This document shows, piece by piece, positions 55,348 to 63,941 of a stretch of 64,000 nucleotides of DNA. The position numbers were made by a program, and so were the translations under genes. The notes beneath the pieces are model-generated. The model saw nothing but the letters and a program-made list of their open reading frames with translations, was not told the origin of the DNA and made no database searches. The number at the start of each line of letters is the position of its first letter. Position 1 is the first letter of the stretch. Source of the DNA: Pelomonas lactea (GTDB lineage Bacteria; Pseudomonadota; Gammaproteobacteria; Burkholderiales; Burkholderiaceae_C); contig NZ_JBIGHX010000007.1 in assembly GCF_043555885.1 (NCBI RefSeq), positions 124,001-188,000 on the forward strand, read 5' to 3'.

Positions 55348-56442
55348 TCAGAGCGTGCTGCTGGGCGCCTGGCCCACCACGGTGGCCGGCGGCAGCGTCA
55401 GCCGGTTGTCCACCGCCTTCACGCCCGCGGCGCTGGCGGCCACGACCGTCGCGCGCTCGCGCGTCGGCGCGTCCGGCGCCTGGCCTTCCAGCTTCACGAC
55501 GCCATGGTCGGTGCTGACGGCGATGGGCACGGCGGCCAGCGTGGCGTCCGCAGCCAGCGCCGAACGCACGGTCATCGTGATGCCACTGTCCTCCGGCGAC
55601 GGCACGGCCGGCGCCTGCGCCACCGGCGGCGTCACGGGGGCGGCAACGGCGCTGGCGGCCGTGTCAGGCGTCGTGGCGGCGACCGGCGGCGTCGCCGTCT
55701 GCGGCATCAGCGGTGCCGGGCCGGCCGCGGTGGGCGGCAGCGTCAGCGGCGTGGTGCCCGGCTGCACGGCAGCCGCGGGCGCCGGCTCGACGGCGGGAGC
55801 CGCGGCCACGGTCACCGGCGGCTGCAGCGGTTGCAGGGCCGCCGTGCGCGGGTTGGCACGCTCCACCAGGTCCGGGCGCGGCGCAGGCACCGGCGCCTGG
55901 GCAACCGGGCGAGCCGCCTCGGGCGCGGGCCTGACGGTCGTCACCGGCGGACCCAGGCGCTCCGCGGCTGGTTCAGCGGGCGCGGGTGCGTCCGCAGCGG
56001 CCACGGTGTCGCGGTCGGCGGCGGGCGCCGGCTCCACGGGCGTCGCCTCCGCCACCTGCGTGGGCATGGCGGCGCTGCCGATCACGGCGGGCGGGGCGGC
56101 GGAGGTCTCGGCGTGGCGGTTCATCGCCCAGATGGCGACACTGGCGATGACGGCGGCCCCGACGCCGGCCGCGATCCAGCCCGCCGTGGCCTTGGGGCGC
56201 TGCGGCGGCAGCGCGGCGGCGCGGGGCTGGGCATGCACGGCCGGCGCCACGCGGGGCGCGGCGGCGGGCGCTGCCTGCGCATACAGCGGCGGCGTGGTGC
56301 TCAGCGACGGCGTGATGCTGGCCGGCTTGGCGCCGGGCAGGCGGGCGCCGACGCCCGCGGCCTTCACGGAAGGCTTGTCCGACGGGGTGGTGTCGATGTG
56401 GTTGGACCAGCCGTCGGCGTGCAGAGATTTCGGGAACTTCAT
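55348..56442 (-). CDS. BON domain protein with membrane anchor
   Basis: Protein of 364 residues. A cytoplasmic N-terminal stretch precedes one membrane segment at about residues 88-107; a Pro/Ala-rich region (about 110-285) leads to a C-terminal BON domain, SGITMTVRSALAADATLAAVPIAVSTDHGVVKLEG. BON domains bind phospholipids or periplasmic partners. The low-complexity spacer could span the periplasm. Function unknown. Confidence 0.75.
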   Translation of the reverse strand: MKFPKSLHADGWSNHIDTTPSDKPSVKAAGVGARLPGAKPASITPSLSTTPPLYAQAAPAAAPRVAPAVHAQPRAAALPPQRPKATAGWIAAGVGAAVIASVAIWAMNRHAETSAAPPAVIGSAAMPTQVAEATPVEPAPAADRDTVAAADAPAPAEPAAERLGPPVTTVRPAPEAARPVAQAPVPAPRPDLVERANPRTAALQPLQPPVTVAAAPAVEPAPAAAVQPGTTPLTLPPTAAGPAPLMPQTATPPVAATTPDTAASAVAAPVTPPVAQAPAVPSPEDSGITMTVRSALAADATLAAVPIAVSTDHGVVKLEGQAPDAPTRERATVVAASAAGVKAVDNRLTLPPATVVGQAPSSTL

Positions 56443-56577
56443 GTCAGCCTCCTGTCGTCGTCTTGCGACCGTTGCGATGGAGGCAACTTTGCGGCGGCAC
56501 GGCGCCGGCCCGTGCCGGCGTGGCGCCCCTGGCCCTGTAGGACGGCGGGCCGCGCCGGTGAGCGTTTGTGAGCGCTG

Positions 56578-57423
56578 TTAGAAGCCTTGTACGGGCAGCG
56601 CCGCGCCGCGCTGCAGCCAGTTGCGCGGCGAGTAGCGGCTGGCGCCATCGGTCACGTGCAGCGTGTACGCATGGCGCGACCGGGCGGAGCGGTTCGCCGC
56701 CGAGTAGTGCGGCAGCAGGCCGTGGAAGACGACCAGCGAGCCGGCCTCCACCTCCAGCGGGATGGCCTGCGCGGAGTCCGCCGCGGGCCAGGGCGTGGCG
56801 TCGATCTGCTCCATCCACGCCTTGCGGCCCTCGCGCACGAAACGCTCGCGCAGCACGCCGCGCGGGCCGCGGTGGCCGCCGGGCTCGGTCCACAGGCAGC
56901 CGTTCTGCAGCGTGGCGTCTTCCAGCGCGAACCAGAAGGTCGTCACGGTGACCGGGTCGCTCTCGAAGAAGCTGGCGTCCTGGTGCCAGCGCACCTCGCC
57001 GCCGATGCCGGGCTGCTTGAAGATGAACATGCTCTGCCAGACCTGCGGCCGGCTCAGCCCCAGCGCAGCGGCCACGCCGCGCAGGGCGTCACCCTTGGAG
57101 AACGCGCTGAACACCGGGTCCAGGTCGTGCATCGCGTGGCCGATCTTGTTGATGGCCAGCTCCTTGGGCACGCGCAGCCGGCCCTGCTCGTCGAAGGCCT
57201 CCTCCTCGAAGAAGCAGCGCACCTGGTCGCCGCTGTCGAGGAAGTAGTCGTCCACGTGGCGCTGCTGCTCCTCGGTCGTGAACACGGGGCGCTGCTCGCC
57301 GGGGTCGAAGGCATCAACGATCTGCAGCGCGCGCTCGCGCAGCGCGGCGATGTCCGCGGCGGACTTGAAGCCCGGGATGACGAGATAGCCTTGTTCGGCG
57401 TAGCGGGTGGCGTCGACGGTCAT
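56578..57423 (-). CDS. phytanoyl-CoA dioxygenase family protein
   Basis: Fe(II)/2-oxoglutarate-dependent oxygenase of 281 residues. The metal triad is visible: HQD (HxD) in VRWHQDASFF near residue 147 and the distal histidine in HGLLPHYSA, with Arg in SARSRHAYTLH for 2-oxoglutarate. The N-terminal YAEQGYLVIPGF is typical of the family. Substrate unknown. Start at ATG 57423. Confidence 0.88.
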   Translation of the reverse strand: MTVDATRYAEQGYLVIPGFKSAADIAALRERALQIVDAFDPGEQRPVFTTEEQQRHVDDYFLDSGDQVRCFFEEEAFDEQGRLRVPKELAINKIGHAMHDLDPVFSAFSKGDALRGVAAALGLSRPQVWQSMFIFKQPGIGGEVRWHQDASFFESDPVTVTTFWFALEDATLQNGCLWTEPGGHRGPRGVLRERFVREGRKAWMEQIDATPWPAADSAQAIPLEVEAGSLVVFHGLLPHYSAANRSARSRHAYTLHVTDGASRYSPRNWLQRGAALPVQGF

Positions 57424-57461
57424 GGCTCGATTGTGGGCCCAGGTAACGGCCGCCATGCCGC

Positions 57462-58151
57462 TCAGGCCGGCTCCCACACCAGCGCCAGCGCGAGTGCGGC
57501 CTCCGTCACCGCGCGGCCCAGCGGCGTCGCCGGGTCGGGCCGGCGCAGCCGCGGCACCGGGCCGCTGAGGTCCAGGCTGCCCACCACGGTGCCCTGGTGC
57601 AGCATCTCGTAGCCGACGGCTGCGGTCTGCGGCTGCGGGCTGCCGTCCAGCAGGTGGGCCGAGCGCAGGCCCACGGTCAGCTCGCCGCGGCGGTAGGCGC
57701 CTTCGCGGCTGAGCTTGCCGCGGCGCACCTGGCCCTCGCCGATCTGCAGCATGGCCGCAGGCCCCGTGCCCCATTTGCAGCTCAGCACCCAGGGCTTGCT
57801 GTCGGTGAGGCGGCCGTTGGCGCTCTGCTCGGGCGTCCAGCCCTCGCAGCTCACCGCCGCGTCGCCGGCGCTGAAGCTCAGCGGGGCGCGCACGCCGGCG
57901 GGCAGCGGGTCGAACAGCGACAGCCGCTCGGCCCCGCGCTCGTAGCGCACGCGCTGGCCGCCAAGTGCGAACTCGCCCTGCCGCCCCCAGCCGGCCTTGC
58001 CGAAGCTCTCCTGCGCGACACCGGCCACCGACGGCGCCTGGGCCATGCTGCCCTGCACCGGCGGGCGCCCCGGCCGCCCGTCCTGCACGGCGGCACAACC
58101 GGCGAACAGCAGCAGGGTCGACGCGGAAAGGGCAGGCAGGACGTGGCGCAT
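57462..58151 (-). CDS. putative lipoprotein
   Basis: 229-residue product with a signal ending in lipobox FAGC near residue 19. The mature part has no motif that I recognise; it includes two Cys (VSCEGW, LSCKWG) and a VGYEMLHQGTVVGSLDL region. It ends 39 bases before the dioxygenase gene. Function unknown. Confidence 0.65.
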   Translation of the reverse strand: MRHVLPALSASTLLLFAGCAAVQDGRPGRPPVQGSMAQAPSVAGVAQESFGKAGWGRQGEFALGGQRVRYERGAERLSLFDPLPAGVRAPLSFSAGDAAVSCEGWTPEQSANGRLTDSKPWVLSCKWGTGPAAMLQIGEGQVRRGKLSREGAYRRGELTVGLRSAHLLDGSPQPQTAAVGYEMLHQGTVVGSLDLSGPVPRLRRPDPATPLGRAVTEAALALALVWEPA

Positions 58152-58275
58152 GGGCGATCGGGTCTGTGACAGCGGAGGCACCCACTCTAGGGCCGGGCAT
58201 CCTGGACAGCTGTTACCCCACGTTGCTTGCGTAAGTCGCCACGCCGGTCGCCGCTGGCGCCGGCGGGCAGCGCGC

Positions 58276-60507
58276 TCAGGGAGTCTGGGACGGCACGTCG
58301 GACGCCGCCTCCTGCGGCGCCGACGCGGCCACACCGATGCGGGCGATGGCCAGGTCGCCGGCGAACTCGCTGTAGAACCAGTCGTCGCCCACCTTCACGA
58401 GCCCGCCGTCCTCGGGCGGCGCGAGCGGCGTGCTGGGCTGGCCCTTGAGCGCGACGGCCATCGTCGCGGCCCAGACCGGCAGCGCCAGCCCGCCGCCGCT
58501 CTCGCGCTCGCCCAGCGACTTGGGCTTGGGGTAGCCGATCCACACCGCGCCGGCCCGCGCGGCCTGGAAGCCGCAGAACCAGGCGTCCACCGCGTCGTTG
58601 GTGGTGCCGGTCTTGCCGTACAGGTCCCAGCGGCCCAGCATCGCGCTGGCGCGCGCGCCGGTGCCCTCGCGCGTGACGGCGGCCAGCAGCTGCGACGTCA
58701 TGAACGCGTTGCGCGCGCTGACGGCCGTGCGCGGCTTGGGCGGGTCGGCCTGCCAGAGGGTCTCGCCCTGCGCGTCCTGCACCTTCTGGATCAGCCAGCC
58801 GGTGGGCAGCTGGCCCGCGTTGGCGAAGGCGCCGTAGGCCTGGGCCATCTGCAGTGGCGTGACGTCGCCGGTGCCCAGCGCGATGGTCAGGTTCAGCGGC
58901 TGGCGTTCTTCGTCCAGCCCGAACTTGGCCGCCCACCCGCGCACCCGCTGCGGGCCCAGCGCCTGCGCGACGCGGATGGTGACCATGTTCTTGGAGCGCG
59001 CCAGGCCCTGGCGCAACGTCAGCGCCTCCTCGTACTGGCCGTCGTAGTTGCGCGGCGACCAGTCGCCCTGCACGAAGGGCTCGTCGCTGACCAGCGTACC
59101 GGCCCAGCCGCCCTGCTCGATGAGCGCGGAGTAGACGAAGGGCTTGAACGCCGAGCCCGGTTGGCGCCAGGCCTGCGTGGCGGAGTTGAACTGGTTGCGC
59201 GTGAAGTCGAAGCCGCCCACCAGCGCACGGATGGCGCCGGTGGCCGGGTCCAGCGTGACGACGGCGCCCTCGGCCTGCGGCGTCTGGCTGAGCTGCCACT
59301 GCTTGTTGGACTCCAGCACGCGCACGACGGCGCCGCGCTTGGCGCCCTGCAGCGGCCGCAGCGCAGCGCCCTTCAGCGTGATGCGCTCGCCGTCGGCCAG
59401 CACGAGCTTGGCGGCGCTCTTGTCCTGCTCCAGCAGCACGGCGGTGCGCAGCTCGCCCAGGTCGGGGTGGGCATCGAAGGCGGCGTCCAGCGCGTCGTCC
59501 AGGCCGTCGCCCTCGGGCAAGGGCACGGTCGCCTCCGGGCCGCGGAAGGGCTGGCGGCGCTCCAGCTCGAACAGCGCATGCCGCAGCGCCTGCTGGGCGG
59601 CGGCCTGCTCGGCGTACAGCAGCGTCGTCGTCACGGTGAGGCCACGCGTGTAAGCGTCCTCGCCGTAGCGGGCGACGATCTCGGCGCGCACCTGCTCGGC
59701 CGCGTGGTCGGCCACGCCGGCCAGCCGCTTGGGGCGCTGGATGGCCAGCGGCTGCTCGCGCGCCGCCTTGGCCTGTGCGGCCGTGATCAGGCCCACGCCG
59801 GCCAGCCGCTCCAGCACGACGGCCTGGCGGCGCCGCGCGCGCTCGGGGTAGATCGCCGGGTTCAGGCCGTTGGGGTTCTTGGGCAGGCCGATCAGCAGCG
59901 CCACCTCGGCCGTGGAGAGCTTGTCCAGCGTCTTGCCGTAGTAGCGCTCGGCCGCCGCGGCGAAGCCGTAGGCACGGTTGCCGAGGTAGATCTGGTTCAT
60001 GTAGATCTCGAGGATCTGCTGCTTGCTCAGCGCGTGCTCGATCTTGATGGCCAGCAGCGCCTCGACGATCTTGCGCGTCCAGCGCTGCTCCTTGGTCAGG
60101 TAGGTGTCGCGCGCGAGCTGCTGCGTGATGGTGGACGCGCCGTGCAGCGGGCCGCTGTGCGTGAGGTTGCGGAAGAACGCGCGCGCGATGCCGCCGAAGT
60201 CGATGCCCGAGTGCGTCCAGAAATCGCTGTCCTCCACGGCCAGCAGCGCGTCCTGCATGGGCTTGGGGATGTCCTTCAGCGGCACGAAGCGGCGTCGCTC
60301 GGCGCCGAACTCGCCGATGAGCTGGCCGTCAGCACTGAGCACGCGCAGCGGCTGGTGGGGCTGGTAGTCGGTCAGCGTGTCCAGCGCAGGCAGCTGCACC
60401 CAGATGAAGGCCGCGACGATGGACCCCAGCAGCAGGATCGCCACGGGGATGCCGACGAGCGCACTCAACCAGGGGCGTTGGACGAAGAACTTGAGCATGG
60501 CCCGCAT
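58276..60507 (-). CDS. mrcA: penicillin-binding protein 1A
   Basis: Bifunctional murein synthase of 743 residues. An N-terminal membrane segment (about 15-37) is followed by the glycosyltransferase domain with EDSDFW (Glu92) and GASTITQQLAR (123-133), and a transpeptidase domain with SAFK (nucleophile Ser452), SKN (505-507) and KTGTT (632-636). Slightly short for PBP1A but complete. Start at ATG 60507; 60498 is the alternative. Confidence 0.95.
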   Translation of the reverse strand: MRAMLKFFVQRPWLSALVGIPVAILLLGSIVAAFIWVQLPALDTLTDYQPHQPLRVLSADGQLIGEFGAERRRFVPLKDIPKPMQDALLAVEDSDFWTHSGIDFGGIARAFFRNLTHSGPLHGASTITQQLARDTYLTKEQRWTRKIVEALLAIKIEHALSKQQILEIYMNQIYLGNRAYGFAAAAERYYGKTLDKLSTAEVALLIGLPKNPNGLNPAIYPERARRRQAVVLERLAGVGLITAAQAKAAREQPLAIQRPKRLAGVADHAAEQVRAEIVARYGEDAYTRGLTVTTTLLYAEQAAAQQALRHALFELERRQPFRGPEATVPLPEGDGLDDALDAAFDAHPDLGELRTAVLLEQDKSAAKLVLADGERITLKGAALRPLQGAKRGAVVRVLESNKQWQLSQTPQAEGAVVTLDPATGAIRALVGGFDFTRNQFNSATQAWRQPGSAFKPFVYSALIEQGGWAGTLVSDEPFVQGDWSPRNYDGQYEEALTLRQGLARSKNMVTIRVAQALGPQRVRGWAAKFGLDEERQPLNLTIALGTGDVTPLQMAQAYGAFANAGQLPTGWLIQKVQDAQGETLWQADPPKPRTAVSARNAFMTSQLLAAVTREGTGARASAMLGRWDLYGKTGTTNDAVDAWFCGFQAARAGAVWIGYPKPKSLGERESGGGLALPVWAATMAVALKGQPSTPLAPPEDGGLVKVGDDWFYSEFAGDLAIARIGVAASAPQEAASDVPSQTP

Positions 60508-60679
60508 CGTAGGGGCTGCGCGCGGCCTGCCGCGCCCATGAGGAAAGTCAGGGCCGTCGCGCCGGCGCCGGCTGCGGCCTGCAGCTCGGTAGCCCGATGC
60601 TGCGCTTCGTCCGATGGCGGCTGACGTACGGGGCAGCGGCCTCTAACTTTGCGGCACCACGTCCTGACACGGAGATCCC

Positions 60680-61036
60680 ATGAAAGCCCTGCTGCCCCTG
60701 ATGCCCCTGCTGCTGGCTGCTGCGCCGGCCTTCGCCACGCCCGCGACGCCCGCCAGCTGCCCCGCGGCGGGCGACCAGCTGGCCGATGCACTGGACGCCG
60801 CCAAGCGCCGCGTGGGCCGCGACGCCGAGGTCCGCGTGCTGTTCGAGGTCGGCGCCGACGGCCGCGCCCGGCTGGTGAACCTGCAGGGCTCGCGCCAGTA
60901 CCAGACGCCCGTGCGCCTGGCCGTCGGCGAGCTGCAATGCCAGCCCGGCACGCCGCAGCAGTACGTGCTGGACATCCGCTTCGCCGAGCCCGCGCGCGGG
61001 CCGTCGACCCGCTGGGCCGGCGCCGCGTCACGCTGA
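60680..61036 (+). CDS. periplasmic TonB-C-like small protein
   Basis: 118-residue product with signal peptide MKALLPLMPLLLAAAPAFA. The rest has the pattern VLFEVGADGRARLVNLQGS followed by VRLAVGELQCQPG, reminiscent of the TonB C-terminal fold. Its 3' end overlaps the convergent amidohydrolase gene by nine bases. Function unknown. Confidence 0.6.
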   Translation: MKALLPLMPLLLAAAPAFATPATPASCPAAGDQLADALDAAKRRVGRDAEVRVLFEVGADGRARLVNLQGSRQYQTPVRLAVGELQCQPGTPQQYVLDIRFAEPARGPSTRWAGAASR

Positions 61037-61876
61037 CGGGCCGGCCGGCTGGAGCTGGAAGAGCTCCGCCGCGTTGCCCCACGCGATGCGCTGCGCCACT
61101 TCGCCCGGCATCTGGCCCAGCCAGCCGCGGTAGTCGGCGAACAAGCCCTCGTAGTGCTGCCAGCGCTGCGTGACCCAGGTGTCGGAGCCGATCAGGAAGC
61201 GGCGCGCATGGTCGGTCAGCAGCGCGCGCCACTCGGCCGTCAGCCGGCCGTCGGCGGTGACGCCGGGCCGGTACGACAGCTCGCCGCGCAGGCCCGCATG
61301 CCGCGCGAACAGCTCGCGCACGCGCGCCACCGCTTCGCCGCCGATGCCCGTGTGCGCCCACAGCAGCGACGCGCCGGGCGCGTGACCGAGCAGCTTGTCC
61401 ACGGCCACGCCGTCCACATGCGCCAGCACGGTGAGGCCGCGCTCGCGGGCCAGCTTCATCAGCGCGACGGCGGTGGGGCCGTCGGCGTTGGCGCTGTCGT
61501 AGAGGTGGAACTCGCCAAGGCCGCGGAACGGCCCGGCGGGGCTGCCCTGGGCCAGCAGGTCCAGCACCATGCGGCGGATGCTGTCATCGGCAAACCAGCC
61601 GTTGTAATCGGCCCGGTTGCGGTACAGCCGCACGAACGGCACCCACTGCGCGCCATGCTCGGCCACCAGCCGCAGCGTGCCGTCATTGGGCCGGCTGTTG
61701 ACCAGCGCGCCGCGCACGCCCGCACGGGCCATGCGCGCCAGCACGTCGGCCGGCGGATGCGGCAGCTGCGCGTCGTCGTTGTAGTGCAGGTGGGCGTCGA
61801 ACAGCGGGCCGTCATAGCCAGATGCCCGGGCGGCCAGCGGCAGGCCGGCCAGCAGCAGCGCGCGGCGCTTCAGCAT
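61028..61876 (-). CDS. amidohydrolase family protein
   Basis: Metal-dependent TIM-barrel hydrolase of 282 residues with a signal-like N-terminus (MLKRRALLLAGLPLAARASG). Metal ligands are visible: HLH in FDAHLHYND, His in VLAHVDG and WAHTGIG, and Asp in GSDTW. This fits the amidohydrolase-2 branch. Substrate unknown. Start at ATG 61876; the longer in-frame ATG at 61984 would reach into the repeat region. Confidence 0.85.
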   Translation of the reverse strand: MLKRRALLLAGLPLAARASGYDGPLFDAHLHYNDDAQLPHPPADVLARMARAGVRGALVNSRPNDGTLRLVAEHGAQWVPFVRLYRNRADYNGWFADDSIRRMVLDLLAQGSPAGPFRGLGEFHLYDSANADGPTAVALMKLARERGLTVLAHVDGVAVDKLLGHAPGASLLWAHTGIGGEAVARVRELFARHAGLRGELSYRPGVTADGRLTAEWRALLTDHARRFLIGSDTWVTQRWQHYEGLFADYRGWLGQMPGEVAQRIAWGNAAELFQLQPAGPSA

Positions 61877-61905
61877 GACCGTGTTCCGGGCCGAGCGCCG
61901 GGCTG

Positions 61906-61926
61906 CCATGGGCCAGAGGCCCATGG
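61906..61926. other. perfect 9-pair hairpin upstream of the amidohydrolase gene
   Basis: CCATGGGCC AGA GGCCCATGG forms a perfect stem. Together with the hairpin at 61941-61962 and the repeat palindrome at about 62032-62048 it makes three stems in 150 bases between RAYT and the amidohydrolase gene, a BIME-like arrangement. Confidence 0.7.
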
Positions 61927-61940
61927 CCTGTCGTAGGCAC

Positions 61941-61962
61941 AAGCAGTCCGCAGGGACTGCTT
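61941..61962. other. perfect 9-pair hairpin beside the repeat
   Basis: AAGCAGTCC GCAG GGACTGCTT is a perfect 9-base inverted repeat. No T-run adjoins either end, so a REP-type or mRNA-stabilising role is as likely as termination. Confidence 0.7.
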
Positions 61963-61976
61963 GGGTCCGACTCCAG

Positions 61977-62100
61977 TTCGCCAAGCCGGCCCGCCATGGC
62001 GATGTGCTCGCGGCTCAATGCCGAGAGCATCGCCGTCCCCTCGGGGGACCGGCCAGATGCGCACGCGTTCAGCGTGGCGCATCGGGACGAGGGGCTTCAC
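61977..62100 (-). repeat. REP-like dispersed repeat, copy 2 (adjoining RAYT)
   Basis: Reading on the minus strand, this copy begins TGAAGCCCCTCGTCC, has a longer spacer than copy 1, then shares the 75-base core including the GTCCCC CGA GGGGAC palindrome. Its first 30 bases overlap the end of the RAYT coding region, the usual position of a REP next to its transposase. Confidence 0.75.
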
Positions 62101-62935
62101 GTTCCGCCGCGGCGATGAGACGGCTGATGCGGGAAACGGACAATCCCTGCTGGGCGGCGAGGTCCGTCATCGCCACACCGCCCTCGGTATGCGCCAGCCA
62201 CAGCGCCTGCTCGCGGATGCCGCCGGCGCGCCGCAGCCATTCGGCCCAGGGCGTGCGCACCACGCGCTTGGGCGCGCCCGCGGCGGCGCGCATGCGGCGA
62301 GCAAAGTCGGCATCGCCCAGGAAGATCTGCTCGCGCAGCCGCCCGGGCCACAGCTGCAGCCCCGGCTCGGACGCCACCAGCCGCGCATAGCGGTCGCCCG
62401 CCAGCCGGTGCTGCGCGGCCGTGACGGCCTGCTTGTTCAACAAGTGGCTGTGCAGGCCGTCCACGTCCAGCCACGCGGGCGCCGCCTCCAGCCCGGCCAG
62501 CGCGCGGAAGCTGGACCCCGGCCATTCCGCCGCGCCGTGCGACAGCCCCTCGCGCACCGGGTTCAGGTCCACCCAGCGGCAGGCATCCAGCAGGTGCCGC
62601 TCGCGGTCCACCAGCACGGCATGGAAGCGTCCCTGGAACAGCGGCCCGCTGAAGCCATCGCGGCGCTGGCGGTGCTGGGTGTAGACGCCGTTGATATGGC
62701 GCATCAGCGCCGACAGGTTGGCGCGGCGCGTGAACAGCAGCAGGTCGTAGTGGTCGGGCATCAGCGCGTAGGCCAGCGCGATGGCGTCGAAGCGGTGCAG
62801 CGCCTGGGCCAGCAGCGCACACATCTCGCTGCGGTCTGCGTCGTCGGCGAACGCCGGCCGGCCGCTCTCGGACGGGCAGTGGGCGCCGATCAGGTAGACC
62901 GCGCCGGCAATCTCGAGTCGAGCGGGCCGGGCCAT
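62069..62935 (-). CDS. REP-associated tyrosine transposase (RAYT), variant catalytic motif
   Basis: Y1/HUH-type transposase homologue of 288 residues that in related bacteria mobilises REP elements. Seen: opening MARPARLEIAGAVY, MPDHYDLLLF at about 59-68, LMRHINGVYTQ with the presumed catalytic Tyr85, LFQGRFHAVLVD, and YVVLNPVR-like WVDLNPVREG near 121-130. The C-terminus holds a helix-turn-helix (MTDLAAQQGLSVSRISRLI, 256-274). The usual HUH pair reads His62-Tyr63-Asp64, so the second histidine is missing. A dispersed repeat overlaps the 3' end. Start at ATG 62935. Confidence 0.88.
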   Translation of the reverse strand: MARPARLEIAGAVYLIGAHCPSESGRPAFADDADRSEMCALLAQALHRFDAIALAYALMPDHYDLLLFTRRANLSALMRHINGVYTQHRQRRDGFSGPLFQGRFHAVLVDRERHLLDACRWVDLNPVREGLSHGAAEWPGSSFRALAGLEAAPAWLDVDGLHSHLLNKQAVTAAQHRLAGDRYARLVASEPGLQLWPGRLREQIFLGDADFARRMRAAAGAPKRVVRTPWAEWLRRAGGIREQALWLAHTEGGVAMTDLAAQQGLSVSRISRLIAAAEREAPRPDAPR

Positions 62936-63002
62936 GCGCCACATTAAATGTCCCGCCGCCCGGAATGGCAAGATGGCGGCCTGCCGGCCCATCCATTGCC
63001 CC

Positions 63003-63242
63003 ATGAAGACCCACCAGATCGAAATCCAGAAGTTCAAGGCCGCCGCCAACAACATCCACGGCCAGGTGCTGTTCAAGGTCGACGCGCTGCTGTCGACCCG
63101 CGAGCCGCTCGAGGGCATGGAGCCCAGCAGCATGCTGGTGATGACCGAGCAGAATGCCCGCGTGCTGATGGCGCTGCTGAAGACGCAGCTGGCCGAATTC
63201 GACAGCAAGAAACCCAAGAGCCGCCACGGCCGCCACGGCTGA
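63003..63242 (+). CDS. small conserved protein
   Basis: 79-residue product: MKTHQIEIQKFKAAANNIHG followed by a helical LVMTEQNARVLMALLKTQLAEFD and a basic tail KKPKSRHGRHG. Arg/His-rich end could bind nucleic acid. Eighteen bases before the next gene. Family not recognised. Confidence 0.65.
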   Translation: MKTHQIEIQKFKAAANNIHGQVLFKVDALLSTREPLEGMEPSSMLVMTEQNARVLMALLKTQLAEFDSKKPKSRHGRHG

Positions 63243-63259
63243 GCCGCAGGACGACGCCC

Positions 63260-63877
63260 ATGAACTACCCGCAATACAACCCCGCCTCCGACAACCGCCC
63301 GCTGGCCGACGAGGAGCTGAACGACCTCGACGAACTGCTGGCCGCGCTGCACGCGGACGGCACCATGAACATCGAGGCGCTGGACGGCTACCTCGCCGGC
63401 CTGCTGCTGACGCCCGGCCGCAACCTGGCCGCCCTGCCCGGCGCCGACTGGCTGCCGGTGGTCTGGGGTGGCGACGCAGAGAACCCCGACGACAACGCCC
63501 CCTTCGCCAGCGGCAAGCAGCGCAAGAAGGTGGTCATGCTGGTGCTGCGCCACCTGCAGTCCATCGCCACCGCGTGGGCCCAGCACCCGCAGGGCTGGGA
63601 GCCCATCTTCAGCTTCGCCGACGGTGAGGACGAGGACACCGAGTACGCCGACGCCGAGGACTGGGCCGCCGGCTTCCTGACGGCCGTGGACCTGGCGCCC
63701 AACGCCTGGGCACCATGGTTCGACGGCGCCGAGACCGGCCCGCTGCTGGCGCCCATCGCGGCGTTGGGCAGCCCCGACGGCGCGCTGGCCGAGGGCTCGG
63801 CCCAGGACCGCGACGAGGCAAGCCGGACTATTCCTGACGCCATGCTGGCGTTGTGGGCGATTCGTCAGAAAAGCTGA
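63260..63877 (+). CDS. UPF0149 / YecA-YgfB family protein
   Basis: 205-residue acidic protein with the family pattern DLDELLAALHADGTMNIEALDGYLAGLL near residues 25-52 and GWEPIF followed by DAEDWAAGFLTAV. Proteins of this family are poorly characterised; some carry a SEC-C zinc motif, absent here. Probably cotranscribed with the preceding small gene. Confidence 0.8.
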   Translation: MNYPQYNPASDNRPLADEELNDLDELLAALHADGTMNIEALDGYLAGLLLTPGRNLAALPGADWLPVVWGGDAENPDDNAPFASGKQRKKVVMLVLRHLQSIATAWAQHPQGWEPIFSFADGEDEDTEYADAEDWAAGFLTAVDLAPNAWAPWFDGAETGPLLAPIAALGSPDGALAEGSAQDRDEASRTIPDAMLALWAIRQKS

Positions 63878-63941
63878 GAAGCGGGTTTTTATCCCCTCAA
63901 CGCAGGTGGCTCCCGCCCCCGCTTTGGTTCACACTGAGCCC

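Noticed and set aside
57997..60624. 875-residue plus-strand frame opposite mrcA
   Set aside because: Shadow frame; all PBP1A catalytic motifs are on the minus strand.
61812..62100. Short minus-strand ORFs in the repeat region
   Set aside because: They follow the repeat sequence in arbitrary frames and have no protein-like features.
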